This document shows, in pieces, positions 32,625 to 41,250 of a DNA stretch of 42,643 nucleotides; within the stretch, counting starts at the first letter, position 1; each line of letters begins with the position of its first letter. Origin of the DNA: Pseudomonadota bacterium (GTDB lineage: Bacteria; Pseudomonadota; Gammaproteobacteria; GCA-001735895); the NCBI GenBank assembly GCA_022566015.1, contig JADFJT010000007.1:1-42643 (forward strand), in the 5' to 3' direction. The notes below the pieces were generated by a model that was given only the letters and a program-made list of their open reading frames with translations, was not told where the DNA came from and made no database searches. The position numbers and the translations under genes are program-made.

Positions 32625-33854
32625 TTACAAGCGGGGCCAGATCACCTTGTGCGAGGCAAATTCCGAGGGTGCCACCACGTTGTATACGCCGTTCTGGATC
32701 TGGCGTAAAACCATCGGCTTGGCGATGTTATTGCCCGCCTCTGAAAACTTGATATCACCATAAAAAGTCTTCATATCAGTCGCTGATAGCGCATCCCGTA
32801 TCTTTTCCTTGTCAAAAGAATTGGCTCTTTCGAAGGCATCCTTGAACACATAAACAGCCGCCGTTGCCTGTGCGGTCTGGTAAGGCACTTTCTTGTTTTT
32901 ATACTCAGGGAATGCGGATTTAAAACCCATTTCATATTCTGCCGCCGTTCCAAACAACTCATCTTCATAGGCCAGGGTTTCGGACCACTGGGTGGCACAC
33001 AATATGCCATTGGCTGTATCACCAAAATTACCAACGACGTCTGCTGCTTCGCAGTGAGTAATCGCGATCATCGGTACCTTGATATTTTTCTCGCCAATTT
33101 GACGTACTGCGGTTAACGCACCTTTCGTGTGACCGCTGATTATGAGTAGATCAGGCTTGAGCAATTTCACCTTGGTCAGAATTGCACTCATATCCGACAG
33201 GTCGCGTGGTAATTTCTCGTCGATGATTATTTTCATGCCGAAGCTGGCCGCGTCGTCAGATACGCCAGCCCGAATATCCAGTGAGAAGGGATCGTTTTCA
33301 ACCGCTATGGCTATTGTGACTGAAGAAGCTAGTCTGCCATTTTCCACGGCTTTTTCAGCTGCGAGCGCCACTGCCGAGGCAAGATATTGCTCCGAAGTTG
33401 ACAGTACTGCAAAGATATACTTGTAACCTTTGTTAAACAGCGAACGTGACGCACCTTCGGCTTCGACCATAGGGATCTTGTACTTCTCGGTGATCGGCGC
33501 GATTGCTTTGGTCATTCCAGAAGAATAGGGTCCCAGCAAATATTGAACCTTATCCTGGCTGATCAGGCGTTCTGCCAGAGTCGCAGCACGGTCACCTTTG
33601 GATTCGTCATCGTAATAGATGACTTTGAAGTTATAGCATTTGCCACCTACTGTGATTCCACCTTTTTCCTTAATTACAGAAATCGCATATTCGTATCCAT
33701 TTTTGGCGTGGACGCCATTGGCCGCGTATTTTCCGGTGAGTGATATCGCCGAACCGATTATTATTTCCCCACAGTCAGACGTTGCGAGACTGGCCTGCGA
33801 AAATAACATCGCAGAGCCTGTCAATAAAACTGTCAGTATGGATAATTTTTTCAT
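32625..33854 (-). CDS. Periplasmic substrate-binding protein of a branched-chain-type ABC transporter
   Basis: A 409-residue type I binding protein (Peripla_BP_6, as in LivK). A signal peptide (residues 1-25, ending SLATSD) is followed by the first lobe, IIIGSAISLTGKYAANGVHA. Further on lie YLLGPYSSGMTKAIAPITEK and the second-lobe segment PDLLIISGHTKGALTAVRQI. It captures the transporter's substrate. It is larger than LivK of E. coli (369 aa) and resembles binders of aromatic, amide or dicarboxylic compounds, so leucine is not assumed. GGAGAG precedes the ATG. A 7-base-arm inverted repeat lies just upstream, at 33872-33891. Confidence 0.88.
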   Translation of the reverse strand: MKKLSILTVLLTGSAMLFSQASLATSDCGEIIIGSAISLTGKYAANGVHAKNGYEYAISVIKEKGGITVGGKCYNFKVIYYDDESKGDRAATLAERLISQDKVQYLLGPYSSGMTKAIAPITEKYKIPMVEAEGASRSLFNKGYKYIFAVLSTSEQYLASAVALAAEKAVENGRLASSVTIAIAVENDPFSLDIRAGVSDDAASFGMKIIIDEKLPRDLSDMSAILTKVKLLKPDLLIISGHTKGALTAVRQIGEKNIKVPMIAITHCEAADVVGNFGDTANGILCATQWSETLAYEDELFGTAAEYEMGFKSAFPEYKNKKVPYQTAQATAAVYVFKDAFERANSFDKEKIRDALSATDMKTFYGDIKFSEAGNNIAKPMVLRQIQNGVYNVVAPSEFASHKVIWPRL

Positions 33855-33871
33855 CTTTCTCTCCAGTAGTA

Positions 33872-33891
33872 AAATTGGGTCGAGCCAATTT
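33872..33891. promoter_or_regulatory. Inverted repeat in the leader of the binding-protein gene
   Basis: AAATTGG-GTCGAG-CCAATTT, perfect 7-base arms around a six-base centre, ending 17 bases upstream of the start codon. Its place in the leader suits an operator or a small RNA hairpin near the ribosome site. No regulator gene is adjacent. Confidence 0.4.
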
Positions 33892-34094
33892 TTCTTATCG
33901 AAATCACGGTCACGACCACTTTAATTATTGTTTAATTAATCCCTTTTAATTGAGTCGAATCAATATCCTGACAGGGAAAAGATTCGAACGAATTAAATAT
34001 GGGAACGCCGTAGTATGCCTCAAGTATTGCCTAGACTCCAGTACCTATAACAGAGATTGAGGATTTAAACTTTACAGCATCAAATTAAAAATGG

Positions 34095-34763
34095 TTATTC
34101 AGCACTAAAAAATATATCCCCGTACAACGCCCTCGCACTTAAGCCGCTATTGTCACTATCGGTCATGATCCCAACACCCTCTATTTGTCGAAAATCTTTA
34201 CCGAATATCTGCTTAAAATCTGCGGCCACGTTTCTGCGCTCACTAAACCAGGTGTCCTGGGGATCGGAAGCATCGCGTTGCGAGAGCATTTTGGTTTTTT
34301 CACCGGCGAAGGGATTATTCCAGACGTCATTCTTACTGTGTTGATAACTCCAGACATAGATCAATGTCCTGGTCCTCCACAAAAATAGACCCCCACTTTT
34401 AATCACATAGATTCTGGCGACAAAATCGTCCCCTTGTTTAGCGAACTCGTCACCAGGATTAATGGAGTGAACTTTGCGCCACGACCAATGCAATATTGGC
34501 GTTTTATCGAGGTCTACCTTGATTTTTTTATAAAACGCCGACGCCGATTGCCGACTATCGGCTAAAAGAACCTGTTTGCCATCGAACAGCGTCAGCGCGT
34601 AATCGGTAGTACCCGAATATTTTCTGATTTCCCAACCACTGGTATCGCTTTGGGAGAACAGGCCTACATCCACGCGCGCGCTTTCCTGCGCCCCGGCCAG
34701 GACGGGCCACAGGCAAATCAATATCGGTACTATGTTTACGATGTGAGCCTGGAGCTTAAACAA
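34095..34763 (-). CDS. DUF3047-family exported protein
   Basis: A 222-residue protein with an N-terminal signal sequence (residues 1-25, ending VLAGAQES). The DUF3047 domain follows: LHWSWRKVHSINPGDEFAKQ, then GDDFVARIYVI, TLIYVWSYQH and the late EGVGIMTDSDNSG. The function of this family is not established; the fold is thought to be beta-rich and periplasmic. It lies between the fumarase operon and the transporter operon on the same strand, with gaps of over 100 bases on both sides, so it probably has its own transcript. Confidence 0.8.
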   Translation of the reverse strand: MFKLQAHIVNIVPILICLWPVLAGAQESARVDVGLFSQSDTSGWEIRKYSGTTDYALTLFDGKQVLLADSRQSASAFYKKIKVDLDKTPILHWSWRKVHSINPGDEFAKQGDDFVARIYVIKSGGLFLWRTRTLIYVWSYQHSKNDVWNNPFAGEKTKMLSQRDASDPQDTWFSERRNVAADFKQIFGKDFRQIEGVGIMTDSDNSGLSARALYGDIFFSAE

Positions 34764-34877
34764 CCTCTTTTACACTCAACTTAATGCGATGGATATATTG
34801 GATTCCAGGGCACGGCTATGCTTTGTTCGGAAAAAGGACCTTCGTTTAGTAAAGCCACCGACTTCGACACTCTCCAT

Positions 34878-35558
34878 TTATATCAACTCATCCTTGCGAT
34901 CATCGGTCTCACCAAACCGGCTTAAAGCAGGTGCTTTCAAGCCTTCGTATAGTTTATCCAGATTGGCGTTGATCAGTTTACCGTGTTGCTCGAACAGGCT
35001 GTTTCCATCGAGATCGCTCTCGACCAGAAAAGGGCCGAAATTCTCTACTTCGAATACCCACATCGCCTGCGCGTTACCCAACTCTTCCAGCCAGTACACC
35101 TGGCGTACGGATTTGATACCACGACCGAGCAAAGCACCGGTGCCGTAACCCACTGTGGTCAGGTAAATAGCCCCAACCGGCACGAACAGATCTAGATAAT
35201 CCTGCACCGGCATGCCGCCCTTGCCGAGTATCAGTTTGGCATTCGACAACTTGAACCAGTCGGCCATCCAGTGTGAAAAACGGAAACTTGCAGTTGCGGT
35301 CACGCCCCCGACATTATACGAACCATCTGCGTTTATAGAGGCCGCAGGCGAGCAATGAAAATTAGCGTTGCTGAGATCGGTCAAGCCTTCGGGGAGTGGA
35401 TGGCCGTTCTCGAGCAGTTTTTTATAAACCCCTTCGCGCGCGGTATAGATGACGCCGTCGAGATAGACCACGGTGCCAATTTTCAGTCCAACGAGGTCCT
35501 CTGGCTTGACTGGAACTTTCAGCCTGATTGTTTCGAACTGTATTTTTTTTCTGGCCAT
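34878..35558 (-). CDS. Class I fumarase / L(+)-tartrate dehydratase beta subunit
   Basis: A 226-residue C-terminal-type domain (Fumerase_C). It shows VVYLDGVIYTAREGVYKKLL, then IYLTTVGYGTGALLGRGIKS and a late AMWVFEVENFGPFLVESD. It forms the active site together with the alpha subunit and swaps water onto or off a dicarboxylic double bond. I take the ATG at 35558 (MARKKIQFETI), which overlaps the last 40 bases of the alpha gene; the frame also runs up to 35594. Two-subunit forms include tartrate dehydratase TtdAB, fumarases of archaea and some bacteria, and mesaconase-like enzymes. Sequence alone does not separate them. Confidence 0.88.
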   Translation of the reverse strand: MARKKIQFETIRLKVPVKPEDLVGLKIGTVVYLDGVIYTAREGVYKKLLENGHPLPEGLTDLSNANFHCSPAASINADGSYNVGGVTATASFRFSHWMADWFKLSNAKLILGKGGMPVQDYLDLFVPVGAIYLTTVGYGTGALLGRGIKSVRQVYWLEELGNAQAMWVFEVENFGPFLVESDLDGNSLFEQHGKLINANLDKLYEGLKAPALSRFGETDDRKDELI

Positions 35559-36484
35559 TCGATTGATTCTCTTCTCATATATGGCGTAAACCATTGCGGG
35601 TCACCGCGGTACTCTGTTTTACCCCGGGCACTGATGCGTACCGTGGCGCGTCGTGACGACAGGCAAAATGTATGCACACTCATCGGCATTCCACCGGTAT
35701 GCGTAAACCCCACTTCGATATGGCAGTCGGCCACCATCGAGGTACCGACAAACCCCATCGCACCCATGCCAATGCTATTGCCGAGCTTCTTCAACTCCAG
35801 TTCGAGTTCGGCCACCTTTGGATCGGGATTCCTGTTACCGACCACGCGCAAACAGGCCGCCTGTTTCCCGAGCACCATGGTGGTATCTTTAGAACCGCCG
35901 AGGCCCACGCCGACAATCGCTGGCTGGCAGGCGAGGCCGCGTTTTCCGAAAGCAATCAGGGTATCGAGGAAAAAGCGTTTGATACCATCGATACCATCAC
36001 CAGGAAAGAGCATGCGATAGTCGGTGCCAAACAGGCCACCCTTGTGTACCGTGGTAATGTCGATCCAGTCGGCTTCCGGCTCGAAACTCCAGTCGATTTC
36101 GGGCGCATTGATACCGATATTATTATTGTGATCGGTACGCCATAACGGATGTACCCGGTTAGGGCGTAATGGAATATCCTGTGTCGCACGCGCGGTGGCA
36201 GAACGCAGAGCAGCTTCGAGACCGACGAACCCGCTCTCGAGCTTCGCTTCGTTACCGATTTTGACATAAAAACGCGGCAGGCCAGTATCGGCACACATCG
36301 GTCGCCGATCTTCGCTCGCGGCATCCCAGTTATCCATCATGGTTTGCAACACAAAACAGGAAAGCTCGCCTTCCTCCCATTTCGCCATATTCTCGATACC
36401 GCGCCTATAGTCTTCGGGGATATCGATCGCCGCTTTGGCCATGATCTGGTAAGCCGCCTGTTCGATTTGATTCTGCTTTATCAT
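35519..36484 (-). CDS. Class I fumarase / L(+)-tartrate dehydratase alpha subunit
   Basis: A 321-residue Fumerase-family catalytic subunit with an oxygen-sensitive [4Fe-4S] cluster. The first cluster Cys is in MCADTGLPRFYV. Other conserved Cys candidates are in KQAACLRVVG, VADCHIEVGFTHTGGMP and VHTFCLSSRRA. GVGLGGSKDTTMVLGKQA is a family segment. It hydrates fumarate to malate, or dehydrates tartrate, together with the beta subunit. Its ATG overlaps the stop of the flavoprotein gene as ATGA, so the dehydrogenase that makes a fumarate-type product and the hydratase that uses it are translationally coupled. This strongly supports consecutive steps. Confidence 0.88.
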   Translation of the reverse strand: MIKQNQIEQAAYQIMAKAAIDIPEDYRRGIENMAKWEEGELSCFVLQTMMDNWDAASEDRRPMCADTGLPRFYVKIGNEAKLESGFVGLEAALRSATARATQDIPLRPNRVHPLWRTDHNNNIGINAPEIDWSFEPEADWIDITTVHKGGLFGTDYRMLFPGDGIDGIKRFFLDTLIAFGKRGLACQPAIVGVGLGGSKDTTMVLGKQAACLRVVGNRNPDPKVAELELELKKLGNSIGMGAMGFVGTSMVADCHIEVGFTHTGGMPMSVHTFCLSSRRATVRISARGKTEYRGDPQWFTPYMRRESIEWPEKKYSSKQSG

Positions 36485-38292
36485 TGACTTCTCTCCCGAT
36501 TTGAATCTACAAACGAATCGTCGTCGATTAGTGATTCACCCGGTTTGACAATCGAAAATACCACCGGAGATTTATTTATCTCGATTTCATCCCGCATTCG
36601 TGTTGCCACAGTAAAGTAGGAATTATCCAGACTACCGATGCTAGTATAGTCTTCTCGAAAGTGCGCACCAAGAGAATTTTCGCGCGACAGCGCCGCACTG
36701 GCAACCACTTCAGACACGTCGATCAGACTCTGTAAATTAAGCCAGTCATGCCAGCTCAAATTAAACACCCGGTTATCGTTGGCCAGGCCCGTATCGAGTA
36801 GTTCGGATTTGAGGCTAGCCAGTTTTTCCAGCCCCCGATGCAATCTTTCGCCAGTTCGCAAAATCCCGACATCGTCCCACATGATATCCATTAGCCGAGT
36901 CCGGATCGCGTTAATATTACCTGCAGATTTTTGAAACGGCAGCATTGCTCGTTCGATTTCCACTTCCACTCTCGACATATCCGGATCCTGCCAATGGTTA
37001 ACACCGGCGATATCGGCGGCCATCACATCACCGGCGATACCACCAAATACGGTTGAATTAGCCACACCATTACCGCCCAGGCGATTGGCACCATGCGCCC
37101 CGCCCGCGTCTTCCCCGGCCACATAAAGGCCTGTGAGTTCACACCGGGTATCGGGCTCGACCACCACACCACCCATAAAATAGTGCGCCGTAGGCACTAC
37201 TTCGACCTGCCCGCCAGCGAGATCGAAGCCACAATCGGCGCAACGCCGAACCATGCCGGAAAACTGCCGTTTGACATTGTCAGCGCCAAGATGGCTCATA
37301 GAAATATACACCCCACCATGGGGTGAAGTGTTTCCTTTACGCATTTCGGCATAAATCGCACGACTGACGATATCGCGCGTGGCGCGCTCAGCTGCCGGGT
37401 CGTAGTCGAGCATGAATCGCACACCCTGGTCGTTTAGCAAATAACCCCCCGCGCCGCGCAACCCTTCTTCGAGCACGGTGCCTGTCATGCGCGTATCGAG
37501 TCCTGCGAGCAGGCCTGTCGGGTGGAACTGAACCATTTCCATATCGCGCAACTTCAATCCCACACGCAAGGCCATCGACAGGCCATCCATCGATTTTTCC
37601 CCTGATGGAGTGTGATAGCGGTACATGGTCGGGCCACCGCCGGTGGCGAGTAAAACCGATTTGGTGCGTACCAGGTGAAATTCACCGCTGCGCATATCGA
37701 CCATCAATACCGCGGTGATCGAGTCGCCAGCCTGATTCGGAATCAGCGCCAGAGCTCGATACTCTTCGAGCATTTGTAATGGCATAGCACGTACCTGCTC
37801 CATCAGGCGGCTGATGATTTCGATGCCGGTCAGATCGCCCTTGTGAACCGTGCGGTCGAAGGTTTGCCCGGCGAAAGCCTTATGGTGCAGTGAACCATCG
37901 GAATTACGGTCGAAAAAGCAGCCCAGTTCATTTTCCAGTTCCTGAACACGGATGATCGCAGTTTCACACAACTTCATCGCCATATCCTGATGCGGTAGCC
38001 ATTTACCGCCATGAATCGTATCCATGAAGTGCCGCTCTACCGAATCGCCAGCACCGAGCGCGACGTTATACCCGCCCTGAACCATGCGCGTGCAACCACA
38101 CTTGCCCACCAATCCCTTGACTGCGATGGTAACCTGCAGGTCGGGCGCCGCCTTTTTCACGTGCAGTGCGGCGAAAAGTCCCGCGCCACCACTGCCAAGG
38201 ATTAGAATGTCAGTCTTGTGCGTTTGATATTTCAATACCTTGTCGCCTGGATAAGATGTTTGGGCTAAACGGCACGGATTAAAAACAGGCAA
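36481..38292 (-). CDS. Succinate dehydrogenase/fumarate reductase-like flavoprotein, no covalent-FAD His
   Basis: A flavoprotein of up to 603 residues. The FAD site is ILGSGGAGLFAALHV. Catalytic features of SdhA/FrdA are intact: QFHPTGL, VLEEGLRGAG, the Arg of ATRDIVSRAI, the His of AHYFMGGVV and GANRLGGNG. At the position of the His that normally binds FAD covalently (SHTVxAQGG), this protein has Cys67 (GCTRMVQGG), so FAD is probably not attached. In E. coli FrdA, replacing that His keeps fumarate reduction but loses succinate oxidation, so reductase activity or another substrate is likely. The frame begins with TTG at 38292, overlapping the previous gene; TTG at 38235 is another candidate start. 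Confidence 0.85.
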   Translation of the reverse strand: MPVFNPCRLAQTSYPGDKVLKYQTHKTDILILGSGGAGLFAALHVKKAAPDLQVTIAVKGLVGKCGCTRMVQGGYNVALGAGDSVERHFMDTIHGGKWLPHQDMAMKLCETAIIRVQELENELGCFFDRNSDGSLHHKAFAGQTFDRTVHKGDLTGIEIISRLMEQVRAMPLQMLEEYRALALIPNQAGDSITAVLMVDMRSGEFHLVRTKSVLLATGGGPTMYRYHTPSGEKSMDGLSMALRVGLKLRDMEMVQFHPTGLLAGLDTRMTGTVLEEGLRGAGGYLLNDQGVRFMLDYDPAAERATRDIVSRAIYAEMRKGNTSPHGGVYISMSHLGADNVKRQFSGMVRRCADCGFDLAGGQVEVVPTAHYFMGGVVVEPDTRCELTGLYVAGEDAGGAHGANRLGGNGVANSTVFGGIAGDVMAADIAGVNHWQDPDMSRVEVEIERAMLPFQKSAGNINAIRTRLMDIMWDDVGILRTGERLHRGLEKLASLKSELLDTGLANDNRVFNLSWHDWLNLQSLIDVSEVVASAALSRENSLGAHFREDYTSIGSLDNSYFTVATRMRDEIEINKSPVVFSIVKPGESLIDDDSFVDSNRERSQ

Positions 38293-38606
38293 GCCAGCAG
38301 AAATGACCCGGCCAGGGCAAGCGCAGCGAATGTTTTTTGTCGGTTACTCCAGGGCAGAAACTCGAGCGCGAGCAAGCGAAGACCGCCAAACAGATGCACT
38401 GCGAGCAAAAACACCAGGCCGAATTCGGCCAATTTCACCAGTACTGAATCGCTCCAGAGCAATAGCCTATCCATGGTTTCGGAGTCTTCGAGCGCCAGGC
38501 CTAATACCAAAAAATGAACTGGTAAAAAGATGGCCAGGCCAAGACCGGATATTCGGTGCAACAGAAATGCAACCCACAGAGCATGCCTTCGGTGCGGCCT
38601 TAACAT
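38265..38606 (-). CDS. SdhC-like membrane anchor (cytochrome b subunit)
   Basis: A 113-residue protein with three helices. LLHRISGLGLAIFLPVHFLV carries the H-R-x-S-G motif of SdhC helix I, whose Ser and Arg line the quinone site. VFLLAVHLFGGLRLLALEF carries the His that ligates heme b. It anchors the flavoprotein and iron-sulphur subunits and reacts with quinone. Its start overlaps the previous subunit's stop as TGATG, and its stop lies just inside the extended start of the flavoprotein gene. Confidence 0.8.
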   Translation of the reverse strand: MLRPHRRHALWVAFLLHRISGLGLAIFLPVHFLVLGLALEDSETMDRLLLWSDSVLVKLAEFGLVFLLAVHLFGGLRLLALEFLPWSNRQKTFAALALAGSFLLACLFLIRAV

Positions 38607-38935
38607 CAGCCGACTACCGCGAACACCGCTCGGAAGCCGGTCGATATCAGGATCACAAAAACCAGCCAGCTAATAAGATTGAGCGTTAAGTCCCTGATTT
38701 TCAGCCATTCAAACATAACCACTCGGAGTCCTATCGCCGCGTGGATGGAAACCATTACGACGAAAAGGCTATATATGCTGCCCCAAAAAAAACTGCCCTG
38801 GGTACGAGATAAAATTTCTGCACTATCCAGGCCGCCCTGAATGACAATAATAATAACCCCCAGATGCAACATAACCAGCGGCGCCATAATCATCGCGCTA
38901 ATCCGTTGCAACAGGTACAGGCGAGTATCCAGCAT
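38606..38935 (-). CDS. SdhD-like second membrane anchor
   Basis: A 109-residue three-helix protein. LYLLQRISAMIMAPLVMLHL begins helix I, with QRISA echoing the quinone-site Arg/Ser motif. VVMVSIHAAIGLRVVMFEWL carries a His in the heme-ligand position. With the neighbouring anchor it makes a two-protein, possibly di-heme or single-heme, membrane domain. I choose the ATG at 38935 (MLDTRLYLL) because GAGGAG lies about 10 bases upstream. It then starts 2 bases after the iron-sulphur gene's stop; the longer open frame up to 39052 would lie inside that gene. Confidence 0.78.
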   Translation of the reverse strand: MLDTRLYLLQRISAMIMAPLVMLHLGVIIIVIQGGLDSAEILSRTQGSFFWGSIYSLFVVMVSIHAAIGLRVVMFEWLKIRDLTLNLISWLVFVILISTGFRAVFAVVG

Positions 38936-38937
38936 GG

Positions 38938-39666
38938 TTATATGTCTCCTCGTAACGCGGCTACCGCAGCCATACGTTTCAATCCTGCGATTGCACCAGT
39001 CGGGTTCAGTTCGTTGGGACAATACTGGGTACAGCTCTGGTGCGAATGACAATTATGGCATCCTGCATCCGATGCTACCGCTTTTAGTCGGAGTAATGAG
39101 TGCTGGTCGCGTTCATCGTTAAGCAATGACCAGGCGCGATTGAGCGCGGCCGGACCGAGGTAAGATTTATTCCAGCTCACGACATCGCAGGCCGAATAAC
39201 AGATACCACAATTGATACATTCGATGGCAGCATTCGCAGCTCGCCGTTTCGGTGTATCGGGCTTCAGTTGTTCAACAGCGTCATATCGTGACTTCCCACC
39301 CCGGAACTGGCCCTCTGCCTGTTTCCATTTGGCAAAAAACTCGCTCATATCGCATACCAGATCCCTAATTACCGGCATATTGCGTAATGGCTCGATAGTT
39401 ACCTGGTTGCCTTGCACGACTTTTTGCACGTGGGTACGACAGGCCCAGCGTGGAATTCCGTTGATCATCATCGCGCAGGAACCACACATGCCTACCCGAC
39501 AGGAAAATCGGTAAGCAAGGCCAGGTTCTGTTTCGCGTTGTATCCAGGTCACCAAATCGAGAATAGTCTGGTTCTCCTGTTGAGGCACCTGGAAGTGTTG
39601 CAGTTCGCCTGCATTTGCGTCACCGCGCCAAACTGACACGGAAAGATGGTTAATTGTTGATGGCAA
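38938..39666 (-). CDS. Succinate dehydrogenase/fumarate reductase-like iron-sulphur subunit
   Basis: A 242-residue SdhB/FrdB-type protein. [2Fe-2S] ligands are C56, C61, C64 and C76 (CRVGMCGSC...C). [4Fe-4S] ligands are C150, C153, C156 and C216. [3Fe-4S] ligands are C160, C206 and C212. There is an extra Cys203 and several His in CHNCHSHQSC, which is not usual. It carries electrons between the flavin and the quinone site. The only workable start is TTG at 39666, because an in-frame stop lies two codons upstream. It is the first gene of the operon that runs iron-sulphur, anchor, anchor, flavoprotein, hydratase alpha, hydratase beta. Confidence 0.88.
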   Translation of the reverse strand: MPSTINHLSVSVWRGDANAGELQHFQVPQQENQTILDLVTWIQRETEPGLAYRFSCRVGMCGSCAMMINGIPRWACRTHVQKVVQGNQVTIEPLRNMPVIRDLVCDMSEFFAKWKQAEGQFRGGKSRYDAVEQLKPDTPKRRAANAAIECINCGICYSACDVVSWNKSYLGPAALNRAWSLLNDERDQHSLLRLKAVASDAGCHNCHSHQSCTQYCPNELNPTGAIAGLKRMAAVAALRGDI

Positions 39667-39883
39667 TTTCTATCGTTTCGCTACGGGTTATCCTTCGAAC
39701 AGAACTATTCACTAATTAAAACAATCTTTCAACGAATAATTAAATAGGGGGTATTTTGAGAAGCAGTTCACAAATTAGCTATTTAGTCGGCGAAAATGCG
39801 AAATTGTACGCAATATGTGTCACTTATCCGCTCGATATAAGGTAGCATGAGCCGTTGATTAGACATTAGATCAGGCACCAAAA

Positions 39884-40090
39884 ATGAATATTACGACAAC
39901 ACTATCGAGATACGACCAGAAAGACGCCTCGGTATCAGAAGCATGGGAAGATACACACCCTATGGACGACACATCTATCCAGATCACTCAGGTAGTTAGC
40001 TGCGTTGTTCGCCTCCAGGACGAGCCCGTACTCCAGAGCCGGGAAGCCCGAGAAAAGCTGATACGCCATCACATCGAAAGAGCTGGCTAG
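39884..40090 (+). CDS. Possible small hypothetical protein
   Basis: A 68-residue frame on its own in the 612-base gap 39667-40278. It is hydrophilic, acidic in the middle (EAWEDTHPMDD) and ends in a basic helix (SREAREKLIRHHIERAG). No domain, signal or helix pair is seen, and the ribosome site is weak. It could be a real small protein or a chance frame. The part of the gap before it probably contains the promoter of the minus-strand dehydrogenase operon. Confidence 0.3.
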   Translation: MNITTTLSRYDQKDASVSEAWEDTHPMDDTSIQITQVVSCVVRLQDEPVLQSREAREKLIRHHIERAG

Positions 40091-40240
40091 AAAGCGCACA
40101 AGAAAAATTTGCTTTCCTCCCTTCCCCCTCGATATTCTGACTCCGGAGCCGGAGGCAATCCGAGCGATTCGGCCTAATTATCTCAAGATTTCGGCTTTCG
40201 TGGGAAATAACTCAGTACCGCACCGATCGACCCAGTTATT

Positions 40241-40284
40241 GCCCATCTAAACTAAGGCCCATCTAAACTAAGGCCCATCTAAAC
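40241..40284. repeat. Tandem 16-base repeat, nearly three copies
   Basis: GCCCATCTAAACTAAG occurs twice in full (40241-40256 and 40257-40272), then GCCCATCTAAAC follows. The third copy runs into the 3' end of the hydroxyacid dehydrogenase gene and supplies its TAG stop (CTA at 40279-40281). It looks like slipped-strand expansion. Confidence 0.85.
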
Positions 40285-41250
40285 CAATTTATCGCGTGGC
40301 GTGTTGCCGGCAAAAAAAGCCTCGACGTTTTCGACTACTCGCATACCCATGGCCTCACGGGTTTCCATTGTGGCACTGCCCAAATGGGGAAGTAAAACCA
40401 CATTCTCCATTTCCAGTAATTCGTCGGATATCGATGGTTCTTTTTCATACACATCCAGTCCTGCGCCAGCAATTTGCCCGGATTTCAATGCGCTGATCAA
40501 AGCCGATTCTTCGACCACATCACCCCTGGCGGTATTGATCAAAAACGCACCTGGCTTCATTGCCGCAAAGGCCTCGGCGCCAATTAAATGATAAGTCTCT
40601 TTTCCACCAGGGCAATGTAGCGAGACGAAATCCGCTTGAGCAAAAACTTCGTCTGAAGACTGGCACTGCGTTGCCTTTAATCCACCGAGATCCTCCGGGC
40701 GCGGAGGAAATGGGTCGTAAAAAATAATCTTCATGCCAAATCCATTTGCCGCGCGCGCAGAGACAGCCCGAGCTATCCGACCCATTCCGATCAGACCCAG
40801 CGTTTTACCCGTAACGCTAGTCCCCATCATATGCGTAGGACGCCAACCGCTCCAGTCTTTAGCGCGAACATGTCTTTCGCCTTCGCCTGAGCGCCGCGCA
40901 ACCATCAACAACAAAGTCATCGCCAGGTCGGCGGTACAATCGGTTAATACCTCGGGCGTATTGGTCACCGTGAGGCCTGCCGCCTTCGCCGCCTCCAGAT
41001 CAATGTGATTAAATCCAACTCCATTGCTACCCAGAATTTTAGCCCTGATATTGTCAGCGCCTAAAACCTCGGCGCTCAGTTTGTCACACACCGTGGGCAA
41101 TACCGCATCGGCATTTTGCAACGCCTCCTGAAGTTCGGCCACCGACATCGAATGGTCATCCTCATTCAACTGTGTATCAAATTTTTCAAGCAACGCCATT
41201 TCGACTGCCCGATGCCACCGGCGCGTTACGATAACCCTGGGTTTTGACAT
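40279..41250 (-). CDS. D-isomer-specific 2-hydroxyacid dehydrogenase (GhrB-like)
   Basis: A 323-residue NAD(P)H-dependent enzyme. The cofactor site is LGLIGMGRIARAVSARA, about residues 150-166. The catalytic Arg is in NTARGDVVEE, the Glu lies in LDVYEKEP, and the His is in LLPHLGSATMETR. Relatives reduce glyoxylate, hydroxypyruvate or other 2-oxo acids, or act in the opposite direction. The substrate is undecided, but the neighbourhood of dicarboxylate enzymes fits 2-oxo/2-hydroxy acid turnover. It stands alone: upstream there are about 170 bases to the next gene, and a tandem repeat covers its end. Confidence 0.88.
   Translation of the reverse strand: MSKPRVIVTRRWHRAVEMALLEKFDTQLNEDDHSMSVAELQEALQNADAVLPTVCDKLSAEVLGADNIRAKILGSNGVGFNHIDLEAAKAAGLTVTNTPEVLTDCTADLAMTLLLMVARRSGEGERHVRAKDWSGWRPTHMMGTSVTGKTLGLIGMGRIARAVSARAANGFGMKIIFYDPFPPRPEDLGGLKATQCQSSDEVFAQADFVSLHCPGGKETYHLIGAEAFAAMKPGAFLINTARGDVVEESALISALKSGQIAGAGLDVYEKEPSISDELLEMENVVLLPHLGSATMETREAMGMRVVENVEAFFAGNTPRDKLV

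Noticed and set aside
35672-36145. 157-codon plus-strand frame opposite the hydratase alpha gene
   Set aside because: Antisense shadow of a conserved catalytic subunit.
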